A stretch of 16,837 nucleotides of DNA from Bacteroidales bacterium UBA5287 (GTDB lineage: Bacteria > Bacteroidota > Bacteroidia > Bacteroidales > Dysgonomonadaceae). Below are positions 7,305-15,604 of this stretch, in pieces. Each line of letters starts with the position of its first letter. Position 1 is the stretch's first letter. The position numbers and the translations under genes were made by a program. The notes under the pieces are model-generated. The model saw only the letters and a program-made list of their open reading frames with translations. It had not been told where the DNA came from and ran no database searches. The stretch spans positions 1 through 16,837 of the forward strand of contig DHSL01000028.1 in assembly GCA_002411345.1 (NCBI GenBank). The letters are read 5' to 3'.

Positions 7305-7430
7305 GACACAATCAAATTCATATTAGATTTATTGTGATAAGTTTCCCAGATGTTTTGCATATCACTATACACCGATTCATTGACGTTATAAAACACTTGA
7401 AATTTACCAATAACCAAATTGAATGAATTA
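7289..7430 (-). pseudogene. Fragment of an AAA-type ATPase gene (degenerate Walker B)
   Basis: Too short for ordinary gene calling, but the minus-strand frame reads NLVIGKFQVFYNVNESVYSD, MQNIWETYHNKS, NMNLIVSGS and then stops at 7291-7289. From memory this resembles the Walker B to sensor-1 stretch of Bacteroidota AAA-type ATPases with sequence of the form (L/V)(V/I)IDEFQEFYN…SVYSDMQNIWD…MNLI(L/V)xGS. The Walker B acids Asp-Glu are replaced by Gly-Lys, so the fragment is decayed as well as truncated at both ends. It passes directly into RHS sequence (GFFGMIDD), marking an illegitimate joint at about 7300. Confidence 0.6.
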
Positions 7431-7720
7431 TATTATTTTAGAAACAGTTACGGCGGTTACAAAGATGAAAATGTTAAATATAAACGTAATCTTGCTGATT
7501 AATTTGCTAATATGTTTCTCCGTATAATTAGAAGTACTGTAGTGCTCGGTTATTACTGGCTAACACAACACTTAAAAAACAAATTGTTGATAACTTTTTT
7601 GAAAAAGGGTAATTTTGAGGGTAAAAAGAAAAAAAATAAGACTGAAAAAGTATATTTAAATTCTTTTTTAGCGGCAAAGCCGCCAAAAAGCCCCCCTTTA
7701 TTGCCGCAAGGCGGCGATGT
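7431..7720. other. Gene-free stretch with paired GC-rich hairpins
   Basis: About 290 bases without a credible gene between the terminator of the RHS operon and the ATPase fragment. Positions 7671-7683 (GCGGC-AAA-GCCGC) and 7703-7715 (GCCGC-AAG-GCGGC) are two small perfect hairpins in otherwise AT-rich DNA. A 16-base word ATTGTTGATAACTTTT (about 7583-7598) also occurs at about 5530-5545 after the next immunity gene. Short hypothetical frames here look accidental. Confidence 0.5.
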
Positions 7721-7752
7721 TTAAAAAACAATAGCTCGCAGAAAAGCGAGCT
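7721..7752 (-). terminator. Intrinsic terminator of the RHS operon
   Basis: On the minus strand AGCTCGC (7752-7746) pairs with GCGAGCT (7739-7733) around a 6-base loop, followed by ATTGTTTTTT. It lies about 25 bases after the immunity stop codon and should separate the active operon from the silent cassettes. Confidence 0.85.
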
Positions 7753-7775
7753 TTGTTTGATTAGTTGTCATAAAA

Positions 7776-8195
7776 TCATTTTCCAACACACAATCCGCTC
7801 AAATTCAAAGCAGCATATATTTTATTATGCGATTTTGTTTCAAGCATAATCACTCCTCCATTATTTATTCCGTAACCTCTTATCCCTAAATTTGGTGCAA
7901 CAGGTTTGCCAAACAACGAATCGGTAGGGAAAATGACTTTTAATTCTAAAATATAAGATTTACCTACTTTTATCTTTTCACAATCAAAAACAGCTGTATC
8001 ATTTACGTTGCTGATAATTTTAAATGTAGAATCATTACGAACTGCATAAATTGTATAAAAAGATTTTTTCGTTTTAATCTTCTTTATCTTATACAGCAAG
8101 GCTATTTCTCTATCATTTAGAGAACTTTGGTTGTCTCGTATTGTAGAACAAGCAACCAATAATCCCATTATAATCAAAATTATTATATTTCTCAT
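7776..8195 (-). CDS. Lipoprotein, probable immunity to the displayed RHS tip
   Basis: A 139-residue protein with a short lipoprotein signal peptide (MRNIIILIIMGLLVAC, Cys 16). The mature part reads like a small β-rich domain (FYTIYAVRNDSTFKIIS, VGKSYILELKVIFP, YGINNGGVIML) and I do not recognise its family. It starts 10 bases after the stop of the 1113-aa RHS protein and ends the operon just before a strong terminator. Position, size and lipid anchoring match the lipoproteins after the two orphan tips, supporting an immunity role in the periplasm. That role is inferred. Confidence 0.8.
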   Translation of the reverse strand: MRNIIILIIMGLLVACSTIRDNQSSLNDREIALLYKIKKIKTKKSFYTIYAVRNDSTFKIISNVNDTAVFDCEKIKVGKSYILELKVIFPTDSLFGKPVAPNLGIRGYGINNGGVIMLETKSHNKIYAALNLSGLCVGK

Positions 8196-8205
8196 TTACA
8201 ACAAA

Positions 8206-11200
8206 TTATGGGTATGTTTGTATTACTTTTGACCGACTACCTCTTGTAACACTCCATTCTACTCGAACCGCCTGTGTTACATCTGTTGTAACATTTCCAT
8301 TCCTATCATATAAAGTTTGAGAAACAGGTGTTTGAGAAGTAGCTTTATTGTGTGCCCTCATATAAACACTTCGAGGATTATTGGCATCAGCCTGCGTAGC
8401 AGGTGCTGCGCTAACACCTGACTTTTGTGAAAGTTGCGCCCCTGCGTATGCTTCGGTCGCTTCGTGCATCATCATTTTACCCGCAGTTTTAGTATGTGTG
8501 TCCGCGCTACCTAAAACATTTGGATTGACTTCCTGATTTGCTACTACTGCTTTATTTCCATTCGCATCAGTTGTTACAGTATTGCCCATAAAAGCACCAC
8601 CAACCATTAAATTACCCGTAGAAGTTTCATTTTTATCTGTTGTAATAAGATTAACAGTTATTGATTGGTTGTCAATCATATTTGCCATTCGTTTTGCATA
8701 GCCTTTCAACTTTTGTCCTTCATTGACAGTGTAACTAAGTTTGCCACTTTCTGCGTTCCTCGTCAATGTAATTCTATTTTGCATTCTATCTTGTAATTGC
8801 CTGAGTGCTTCATCGCTTAATGTACCTGAAATAACAACTTCCCTACCGTCAAGGTCAATGAAATACACGGGGTTATTCCCCACATACGCATACGGCGAAA
8901 TGTTATAATATCCCTCTGTCAATGGATCCACCACCATCCATCTACCCAAAGCAGCATCATAATGACGTGCTCCGTAATCAAAAAGATTTAATCCATACAT
9001 GCCATCAAACTCTTTGCCATTATATTTATAGGGTTGCGTTTCGATGTTTGTACTTTCACCAAACAATCCGCCAAATGGATAATAGTGGTTCACTTGCTCT
9101 ACGGTCCCGCTTTGATTTAATACAACGCGGTTATTACCTTGATGATCCCTTAAATAGTAATGATAAACAGGCGTTGAACCTGAGAAAGTAATATAACCTT
9201 CTTCCGTTAAAATCTTACTTAATTCTCCATTTTCATAAATCATATTACCACAATAGTCTGTTTTAAAGGAAGAATAGATTTGTTCAGGTGTCAAAGTTAT
9301 CATCTCACTGCTCATGGGAATGGTTATGCCCGCCACTGCCGTTTGATGGGTTACGCTTAACTTATTCCCGGTTGCATCATATGTGTACATTGTTGTATTA
9401 CCGTTGGTAAATTGCAATCCATCAGGCAAATTTAATGAATTGTACGCAATATCCACTATCTTTTTGTTGTAATCTTTTTTCAGGTTACCGTTGGCATCGT
9501 AGGTGTATTCCGTAACATCGTTGGCTCCGTCCACAAATTGAAATGCGCCGTAATAGGTGGTGGTAAGTGTGGCCGAATCGGTAACTTTGGTGAGCTTGTT
9601 TCCGGTATAGGCATACGTGAGGTTATCAATTATGCCGAACACATTGGTTCCGTCGGCTTTTCCATGCCGTTCCAAATTTTCAATGTTTCCCATTTTATCG
9701 TACAGCGTTACTTTTTCATCGTACCGATTGGGATTGTCTATCAGTGATGTACCTTCGCCATAGGTAGCAACCTTCAGGCGGTTTATTTCATCGTATTCAA
9801 ATTTATATCCCCGCTCCATGGTTTCCGTTCCCGCTTTCCATTTTGTTGCACTGATATTACCGTTATAGGATGAAATCCCCGGCATCAAATCATTTACCGA
9901 TACATCATAAGTTAAGGTCTGTTGATAGTTAGTTCCTGCTATTTGTGTCAGCCAACCTCGTATGTTATAATTGTAAGTGGATATTTCGGTTGCTAGTTTT
10001 TTGGTCTTTAAACGGCCTACTTCATCATAAGTGTTTTGCGCTAATGTTATAGCCGGTGCATTGCCTATTTTATGTGAAACACTCAAAAGACGTTCTGCAT
10101 GGTCATAAGTGTAGCTATACATTTCGGTTTGAGTATCTTCTCCTGCTGCTGAATGAACATGTTGACGTTGTTTTACTTTTCCTGAAAAATAATATGCATA
10201 ATATTCATCTTCAAATCCATTTAAGTGATTAGATGAGTGTTTTTGCACAAGACGTCCGTATTGATCATAATACATTGCCGAAATAGTATATTTTGAAGAA
10301 TCAACCAATTTATATATACGAGTTCCGGTAATTAAACCTTTCCCGTTTGGATCGGTATTATTCGGAAAAGCATTGTCGTATCCTGAAAAAGTTAACATTG
10401 GCATTTTAGATTTTTCAAGTACAGTCAATGCGTTTATAAATGAATAATTGTCATAATAAATTACCTCCATTAGTTTTATTATCCCTAATAAAGAAGGATT
10501 GACGGAATAGCCGCCGAATGCAGTTCCTCCATTGTAAGTTGCTTTAACAACGGAGTTCTCAAATAAGGTAATGGGTGGAGAAATACAGCTTCCTCTAACC
10601 ACTATCCTGCCTAACTCGTCGTACAAATAAAACGACCATTCATTCTTAGTTCTCTGATTCCCTTCCTGACTAAAAACAAGTTGATTACCTTTGTCATATT
10701 TCATTAGAATAGGATCACAACCCGGGAGTTGCTTAAAACAGCAGTTGCCTGAATTATCGTATTTGTAAACATATGCAAAGTTTCTGACCGCAGAATGTGT
10801 GTCTTCATATACTCCTGAGATAAGCATAGCATCTATTGCATTAGGCGGTAACACATAAGATAATTGACCTAAATTATTATATACAAAATACGTATCTGAA
10901 TCAGATCCTTTTCGTTCCAAAATTATTCTTTCTTGTTTATCTTTGAATTGAATTATTGTTTTCCCATCTTCATCTGTTGTGATTATTTTAAATAATGTAT
11001 TTATACTAAAACTATTGGCTTTCCTTTCGAGTTTCCCTGATTCATTTACTACAAAACAAGCTATGACAGCTTCATTGACATCATAAGTATAACATACATG
11101 ATGATCATAATAATCCCAACTTACACCGGGACCTTTTTCTTTTAAAATGCGGCTTAATGGAGATGATTCATATAACGTTTCAGAAAATGGTCGTGGATCG

Positions 11201-11526
11201 GAATAATCTGATACAGCTTTATTTGTAATAGTACTTTCAGAAATTCTACCGGTCACATTTGTCATAGACACAGGAAGCCATTGTTTAACTTCTCTGCCAA
11301 AACCATCATATTTACGAAAAATAATTAAATCATTGTTTGTGGGAGTAATTTTTTTCTGAATTAACTCTATTGGTTGTCCAAATGTATCAAAATAGTGTAA
11401 ATAATCTATATACTGATTCCCGTCATTTACATAAATACGATTCATTATATATAAGTCTTTGGAAGACTGACTATATACAATCATCGAAACCAACAATAAC
11501 AAGAAATTACAAATAATCTTTTTCAT
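8206..11526 (-). CDS. RHS repeat protein with N-terminal signal peptide and putative peptidase-like toxin tip
   Basis: I take the ATG at 11526 (MKKIICNFLLLLVSMIVYSQ, a clean Sec signal peptide) over 11547, leaving 30 bases after the previous stop. The N-terminal region (YFDTFGQPIELIQK, IIFRKYDGFGREVKQWLPV) is the opening domain typical of Bacteroidota RHS proteins (DUF6443-like, from memory). Many YD repeats follow (KYDNSGN, YDEVGRLKTKKL, YTYDANGNLK), then the core YYLRDHQGNNRVV, NHYYPFGG, YKYNGKEFDGMYG, ARHYDAALGRW and FIDLDGRE. RHS repeats form a shell that stores a toxic C-terminus released by autocleavage after the core. The tip (last ~210 residues) contains KMMMHEATEAYAGAQLSQKS and, ~35 residues later, YMRAHNKAT. 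The HExxE…H set could be a metal site, so I call it putatively peptidase-like with low certainty. Secretion beyond the inner membrane is unexplained here. Confidence 0.93.
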   Translation of the reverse strand: MKKIICNFLLLLVSMIVYSQSSKDLYIMNRIYVNDGNQYIDYLHYFDTFGQPIELIQKKITPTNNDLIIFRKYDGFGREVKQWLPVSMTNVTGRISESTITNKAVSDYSDPRPFSETLYESSPLSRILKEKGPGVSWDYYDHHVCYTYDVNEAVIACFVVNESGKLERKANSFSINTLFKIITTDEDGKTIIQFKDKQERIILERKGSDSDTYFVYNNLGQLSYVLPPNAIDAMLISGVYEDTHSAVRNFAYVYKYDNSGNCCFKQLPGCDPILMKYDKGNQLVFSQEGNQRTKNEWSFYLYDELGRIVVRGSCISPPITLFENSVVKATYNGGTAFGGYSVNPSLLGIIKLMEVIYYDNYSFINALTVLEKSKMPMLTFSGYDNAFPNNTDPNGKGLITGTRIYKLVDSSKYTISAMYYDQYGRLVQKHSSNHLNGFEDEYYAYYFSGKVKQRQHVHSAAGEDTQTEMYSYTYDHAERLLSVSHKIGNAPAITLAQNTYDEVGRLKTKKLATEISTYNYNIRGWLTQIAGTNYQQTLTYDVSVNDLMPGISSYNGNISATKWKAGTETMERGYKFEYDEINRLKVATYGEGTSLIDNPNRYDEKVTLYDKMGNIENLERHGKADGTNVFGIIDNLTYAYTGNKLTKVTDSATLTTTYYGAFQFVDGANDVTEYTYDANGNLKKDYNKKIVDIAYNSLNLPDGLQFTNGNTTMYTYDATGNKLSVTHQTAVAGITIPMSSEMITLTPEQIYSSFKTDYCGNMIYENGELSKILTEEGYITFSGSTPVYHYYLRDHQGNNRVVLNQSGTVEQVNHYYPFGGLFGESTNIETQPYKYNGKEFDGMYGLNLFDYGARHYDAALGRWMVVDPLTEGYYNISPYAYVGNNPVYFIDLDGREVVISGTLSDEALRQLQDRMQNRITLTRNAESGKLSYTVNEGQKLKGYAKRMANMIDNQSITVNLITTDKNETSTGNLMVGGAFMGNTVTTDANGNKAVVANQEVNPNVLGSADTHTKTAGKMMMHEATEAYAGAQLSQKSGVSAAPATQADANNPRSVYMRAHNKATSQTPVSQTLYDRNGNVTTDVTQAVRVEWSVTRGSRSKVIQTYP
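9322..9473. repeat. RHS tip anchor repeat, copy 4 (in the intact gene)
   Basis: The ~150 bp from GGTTATGCCCGCC to the poly-T/GTTG stretch matches copies at 4770-4919 and 6977-7126 and the window start. In this intact gene it encodes DIAYNSLNLPDGLQF to HQTAVAGIT and is followed in frame by the ~75 codons missing from both orphans. It is the expected recipient site for tip exchange. Confidence 0.85.
9336..9845. repeat. Long direct repeat, copy 2 (pairs with 1-510)
   Basis: Nearly identical at DNA level to positions 1-510. The block is visibly richer in GC than the flanking parts of this same gene, so here it may be the converted (imported) copy. Identity drops at the upper end near 9845, where the two genes differ strongly. 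Confidence 0.8.
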
Positions 11527-11556
11527 AATTATACCTTTATTATACATTTTAGTTTT

Positions 11557-14448
11557 TCATCTGGTTAATTTGTATGTGTTTTCTTGTACAACTCTGGTTG
11601 TACCATTTTCAATAACATAGGTTTTTTTTAATCTTCCTATAGGGTCATACTCGAAGTAAGTTGTTGCACTTCTTGGATCGGTAATAGATAAAACTCCTGT
11701 TAAAGGTTTGTAAGTGTATGTTGTTATCAAAGAATTGGACAATTTTGTTCTTAGACTATTTATTAAAATGAAATCTTCCGTGGTCGGCTTTATCTTGTTA
11801 CCTAAGTCGGTTATCCATAAGTCGTTTTTTCCTAAAGCAGCCAATAGTTCTGAATAAGTTATGTTCTCTATTTTTGCTATCGGACTTTGATTATTATAAG
11901 ACCAAATATAACAAGTATGAATTCCATCATTTTCTGAAACATCTACAAGATTACCGTATGCATCATACCTATTGTAAAAGATACGACTAACAAAATCCGG
12001 TCCGGCTTTAATTTTAGTTTTTATCTGTTGAATTTGTACTCCGGCATATACTGATCGAGTGTATGCAGTGTCAACGCCTCCTATATGTTTATATTCAACA
12101 GGAACAGAATGTATATTAAATTGAACAAGTTGACCTTGAATATTTTCAGGATAATTTTCTAGTATATCTGTACAAAATCTGTAATGATCTTCAACTGTTT
12201 CTCCTCTACTGGTTGATGTAGTTATTTTGATTGGTTTTTTATGATAAATCTTTGGGGTCGTTTGATAAAAGTAATTCTTAGTGATATCAATTATTTTTCC
12301 TTCATAATATTCTTTTTTTGTTTCATTTTTTAATTGCATCCATGAATTATTTGAATACCATATCAATCTATTATATTCATCTTTTTGGGTTGTGCAATTT
12401 TCACCATTCATATATATTTGAGTTTGATACGTTTTTGCTGTTTCAATGCGATAATCTATATTATTTGCATTTTTAATCTCATATATATATTCATTTGATG
12501 CAACTAATGTGTCTCTTCGATATTTTTCTACTTTTCTCAATAATGTAGTTTCCTGAAAACTATTGCTTGACGGAACATCAAAGGGAATTAAAACATCCCT
12601 CTTTTCAAATTTATATTTAAAGTCAGGCAAATAGGGCGTATCATAATAATATTTTGTCAGTAGGGTTGATGTATCATTATCATTAGTGGTTTCTCTTTCT
12701 ATAACGTGATCATAGTAAATAATGCTTCCATCATTATATGTAATTGTGGATAAAGGTATAGATCCCCAAGTACGTAACCTTGTTCTTATATTATTGTTAT
12801 CACAATATATTACATTTTCATTACTTTGTGTATGGCAATAATCTTCAGAGCTGACTATTTTTCTTACGATTCCGTACCCATCATCTGCATGACCCTCATT
12901 TTCATAATTTATTTGATCCATAAAATTAGTATAGGTTAGTTCTTTGGTTCTGGAAATACCGGTAATGGGGTCGTATTCATTTATTCTTTTAATTCTCAAG
13001 CCGCCAACACGAACGGGGATGATGAATTTTTCACCTCCAAATGGGTATCCTCCAGGTTCTAGTGAGTATGACATATAACGTGTTATATTTCCTTCATATG
13101 TAAAATATTTTTCCATCCCTGAAGGATATATTATTTTGTTCAAAATCCCTTGTTGACTGAAATAATCATTACTTTCTCTACTTCTACCACCTATAGTGTG
13201 AGCAACTGAATCGTGAGAACTCGTAAATTGTTTACTAAAAATATTAGAAATAGGAACTGAACTGCTATTTTCATCTGGGTTATAATAATTATTAAAAAAG
13301 CCCCAATGGTCAACATTTTTAGTAACCATAGGAGGGACATACTCAGGACTGTTGTAAAAAAACTTAAAAACTTGTCGTTCCAATATCCCGTCTTTACTGA
13401 TAACTAAAGAATCTAATTTAGTGAGCTCTGTACCATAATTATATTTTGAACTGTAAAATTGAACAGTTTTTATTAAATTATTTTCTTTATCGTGCACTTC
13501 CATTTTTGTCAAAGTAAATGTATCCCACGTAAATGTGATTGTTCCGTTATCAAAGTAAATATGATTCAAATTTTGACCTTTTAATATTGCTGATGCATAT
13601 TTATTGTATTGACCAAAAACTGTATTAGTTTCTAAATAGCTTGATTCTCCCGATGAATTAATAAGATATAAGTTATTAATTCCGTCTTTACTATCTGTCA
13701 TCTTAATATCTCTTGAATAGTGAGTTGATAAATCTTCAACTATTACGTAATCGTTTAAGCTACAAATTGAGGGAGATGGTTTTGTACATGGAATATAATC
13801 GAATAGTATTTGTGCATAAGTGGCACTGGAAAAAATTCGATCACACATCCAACGTGTAGGGGTCGTGTTTGTAAGCTCTTTACTATTAATATTATTACCA
13901 AATTCGTATCTAATTCCATTTGAGTCAGTTATTCTAATTCCGTTCAACCCATTTGTTTCAATTTTATCCTCACGAAATGGATACGGTATCATTAAGGATT
14001 TATCAGTTGTAGAAATATAACACGTTCCTCCTTCTGATGCCAATTGATAATGAAACTCATCAGGTTCTTCATCTCGCATTCCATTATAAATTTCTCTTAA
14101 ATAATCATTGTTGGCATATGGATTAAATACTGTATTTAAATATCCATATATTTCTTCATCTGCAATTCCTTTCACATAGCGCATTATTGATGGTTCGGCA
14201 TTTAATGTCCAGTTTGTAGCAATTCTACCGCTATATTCTTTTGGCTTTAATCCTGTCATATCATAAAAAAGAGTAATTGGAAGCACGATATCGCCAACCG
14301 TAATTTCATAAAGGGGAATACTGATTTCTACTTTTCCTGTACTATAGTTTACCGGACTACTTACATACTTTGCCATTGCCGATGCTTCAGGAGTTACAGG
14401 CATAACAATTGGACTTGTAACTGTTATAGGAGAATTTTGCGATGACAA
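11557..14448 (-). CDS. YD-repeat/RHS-family protein, first gene of the RHS pair
   Basis: A 963-residue protein whose opening block (YVSSPVNYSTGKVEISIPLY, EITVGDIVLPITLFYD, ATNWTLNAEPSIMRYVKG) is the conserved N-terminal module of large Bacteroidota RHS proteins. Weak YD-type repeats fill the rest and the end reads YDPIGRLKKTYV…ENTYKLTR. It has no core and no tip, so with the following gene it looks like one RHS system split in two: a shell part here, and shell plus core plus tip there. The two lie 30 bases apart and must be co-transcribed. The frame can only be opened at the TTG of 14448-14446, inside what looks like the end of a signal peptide; its first half is in the +1 frame from an ATG at 14509 (see separate entry). 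Either a true frameshift or a base error separates them. The neighbour's signal peptide argues that this protein is also exported. Confidence 0.9.
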   Translation of the reverse strand: MSSQNSPITVTSPIVMPVTPEASAMAKYVSSPVNYSTGKVEISIPLYEITVGDIVLPITLFYDMTGLKPKEYSGRIATNWTLNAEPSIMRYVKGIADEEIYGYLNTVFNPYANNDYLREIYNGMRDEEPDEFHYQLASEGGTCYISTTDKSLMIPYPFREDKIETNGLNGIRITDSNGIRYEFGNNINSKELTNTTPTRWMCDRIFSSATYAQILFDYIPCTKPSPSICSLNDYVIVEDLSTHYSRDIKMTDSKDGINNLYLINSSGESSYLETNTVFGQYNKYASAILKGQNLNHIYFDNGTITFTWDTFTLTKMEVHDKENNLIKTVQFYSSKYNYGTELTKLDSLVISKDGILERQVFKFFYNSPEYVPPMVTKNVDHWGFFNNYYNPDENSSSVPISNIFSKQFTSSHDSVAHTIGGRSRESNDYFSQQGILNKIIYPSGMEKYFTYEGNITRYMSYSLEPGGYPFGGEKFIIPVRVGGLRIKRINEYDPITGISRTKELTYTNFMDQINYENEGHADDGYGIVRKIVSSEDYCHTQSNENVIYCDNNNIRTRLRTWGSIPLSTITYNDGSIIYYDHVIERETTNDNDTSTLLTKYYYDTPYLPDFKYKFEKRDVLIPFDVPSSNSFQETTLLRKVEKYRRDTLVASNEYIYEIKNANNIDYRIETAKTYQTQIYMNGENCTTQKDEYNRLIWYSNNSWMQLKNETKKEYYEGKIIDITKNYFYQTTPKIYHKKPIKITTSTSRGETVEDHYRFCTDILENYPENIQGQLVQFNIHSVPVEYKHIGGVDTAYTRSVYAGVQIQQIKTKIKAGPDFVSRIFYNRYDAYGNLVDVSENDGIHTCYIWSYNNQSPIAKIENITYSELLAALGKNDLWITDLGNKIKPTTEDFILINSLRTKLSNSLITTYTYKPLTGVLSITDPRSATTYFEYDPIGRLKKTYVIENGTTRVVQENTYKLTR

Positions 14449-14509
14449 AAAAACAGGAAGTAAAAAGAAAATGGAAAAAAAACGAATCCTTTGGAAAAGT
14501 CTTTTTCAT
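14446..14509 (-). other. Out-of-frame signal-peptide leader of the 963-aa RHS protein
   Basis: In the frame of the gene the codons just upstream read KRLFQRIRFFSIFFLLPVFL, a textbook signal sequence running into SSQNSP, but the codon before KR is TGA. The only suitable ATG (14509-14507) is one base out: removing one A from its five-A run would give MKRLFQRIRFF… in frame. The leader also holds runs of eight T (14475-14482) and seven T (14447-14453), where slippage could likewise restore the frame. Another ATG at 14522 is in the third frame. Confidence 0.65.
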
Positions 14510-14678
14510 GAATAAATTTCATCATTTGTATCATACAGTTAATCAATTATGTTTGTAAATTTCATGTTATTTATTTTTTACACATTCACATTTTTAGAAT
14601 ATATCATCCTAAACTCTGTGTTCGTATTAATTTGCACTTAAAATATTATTCTTCAGGAAAACATAGGTTTCAATCATT

Positions 14679-15395
14679 CTACACATTTTCTATGTCTTCA
14701 AACCAAAACAATCCTTTCAATTCAGATAGATATTTATCAAAATCGACGATACTTTCATCTGTCATAAAAAAATATAAATAAAGAGGTACATTATATTTTC
14801 CTAATACTACAACACCCCTGCCATAACGATATTTTTCCTGACAGTACTCGCCCTTAAAATTTAAAGGATAAATAAACATTGATTTACCATTGAAAATAGA
14901 TTGTGCTGTTTCTGCAGGATAATCTTTAACCATCATCTCCACATCCTTAAGGTCTTGGTTTGAAAGTGACCGAAATTTCTTACCCCATTCAAAATAATTG
15001 CTTACACGGGAAAATATATATTCTCGTGCCTCTTCATACTTATAAGGAATTGGTAATTTTTTTCCTGGTTTAAAAGCCGAACCAACAGCAATCATGCATT
15101 TCCCATCTTTATAGGACAATTTCCCATCCTGAAGTCCAAGCACGTTTTTAATATAACATTTATCATCTGTGCATATTGGGGATAAACTGTCTGAAACTAC
15201 GTTCCATTTTTCATCTGGATGGTAGGTTATGTAATTTCTTTCCAAAATGACCCAAAACTTTTCGTATTTTTGTTTGGGTATGTTGTTTTCTTCGATGAGT
15301 TTCTGCATCGGGTTTTTCTTTTTTGTCTCTTGAGCTTGTATCAATACCCCTATTGAAAGCGACACAAATAGTATTAGAACAGCTGCCTTTTTCAT
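14679..15395 (-). CDS. Exported protein of unknown function
   Basis: I prefer the ATG at 15395 (MKKAAVLILFVSLSIGVLIQ then AQETKKK), a clear Sec signal peptide with an AQA-type cleavage region, over the ATG at 15416. The mature ~215 residues have no motif I can name. Notable stretches are KFWVILERNYITYHPDEKW, four cysteines (CTDDKC, GKCM, EYC), GRGVVVLGKYNVPLYLYFFM and TDESIVDF. The last stretch has a decayed relative just upstream (15436-15601), so the family was once duplicated here. It stands 230 bases before the RHS pair and points the same way. It could be a structural partner or an immunity-like protein, but nothing in the sequence decides this. Confidence 0.75.
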   Translation of the reverse strand: MKKAAVLILFVSLSIGVLIQAQETKKKNPMQKLIEENNIPKQKYEKFWVILERNYITYHPDEKWNVVSDSLSPICTDDKCYIKNVLGLQDGKLSYKDGKCMIAVGSAFKPGKKLPIPYKYEEAREYIFSRVSNYFEWGKKFRSLSNQDLKDVEMMVKDYPAETAQSIFNGKSMFIYPLNFKGEYCQEKYRYGRGVVVLGKYNVPLYLYFFMTDESIVDFDKYLSELKGLFWFEDIENV

Positions 15396-15435
15396 AATTT
15401 TATATTTAAAAATCAATAATTTTATTTCCTACATT

Positions 15436-15601
15436 TTATAATTTCATGGTTAAAACATAATTTGGATATTTATTTTCCGCGACATTAATCGCTTCTTTAT
15501 AATCAATAATGTATTTGAATTGTAAAATTTAACCACCTTTCTAAGGATAAACTCTCGTCAGAGATAAAAATAAATAAAGAGGTTAGAGTTAAATCAACAC
15601 A
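15436..15601 (-). pseudogene. Decayed C-terminal fragment of a paralogue of the 14679-15395 protein
   Basis: No complete gene lies here, but the minus strand reads VDLTLTSLFIFISDESLSLE followed by RWLNFTIQ, then after a one-base frame change near 15515 FKYIIDYKEAINVAENKYPN and YVLTMKL, ending in a stop at 15436-15438. LFIFISDESLSLERWL lines up with LYLYFFMTDESIVDFDKYL near the end of the neighbouring protein. It starts right after the stop of the gene at 15605 and has neither start codon nor N-terminus. Confidence 0.55.
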
Positions 15602-15604
15602 AAA

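Noticed and set aside
7512..7731. Short frames on both strands in the gap after the RHS operon
   Set aside because: They are rich in lysine/phenylalanine from A/T runs and span hairpins; no coding signature.
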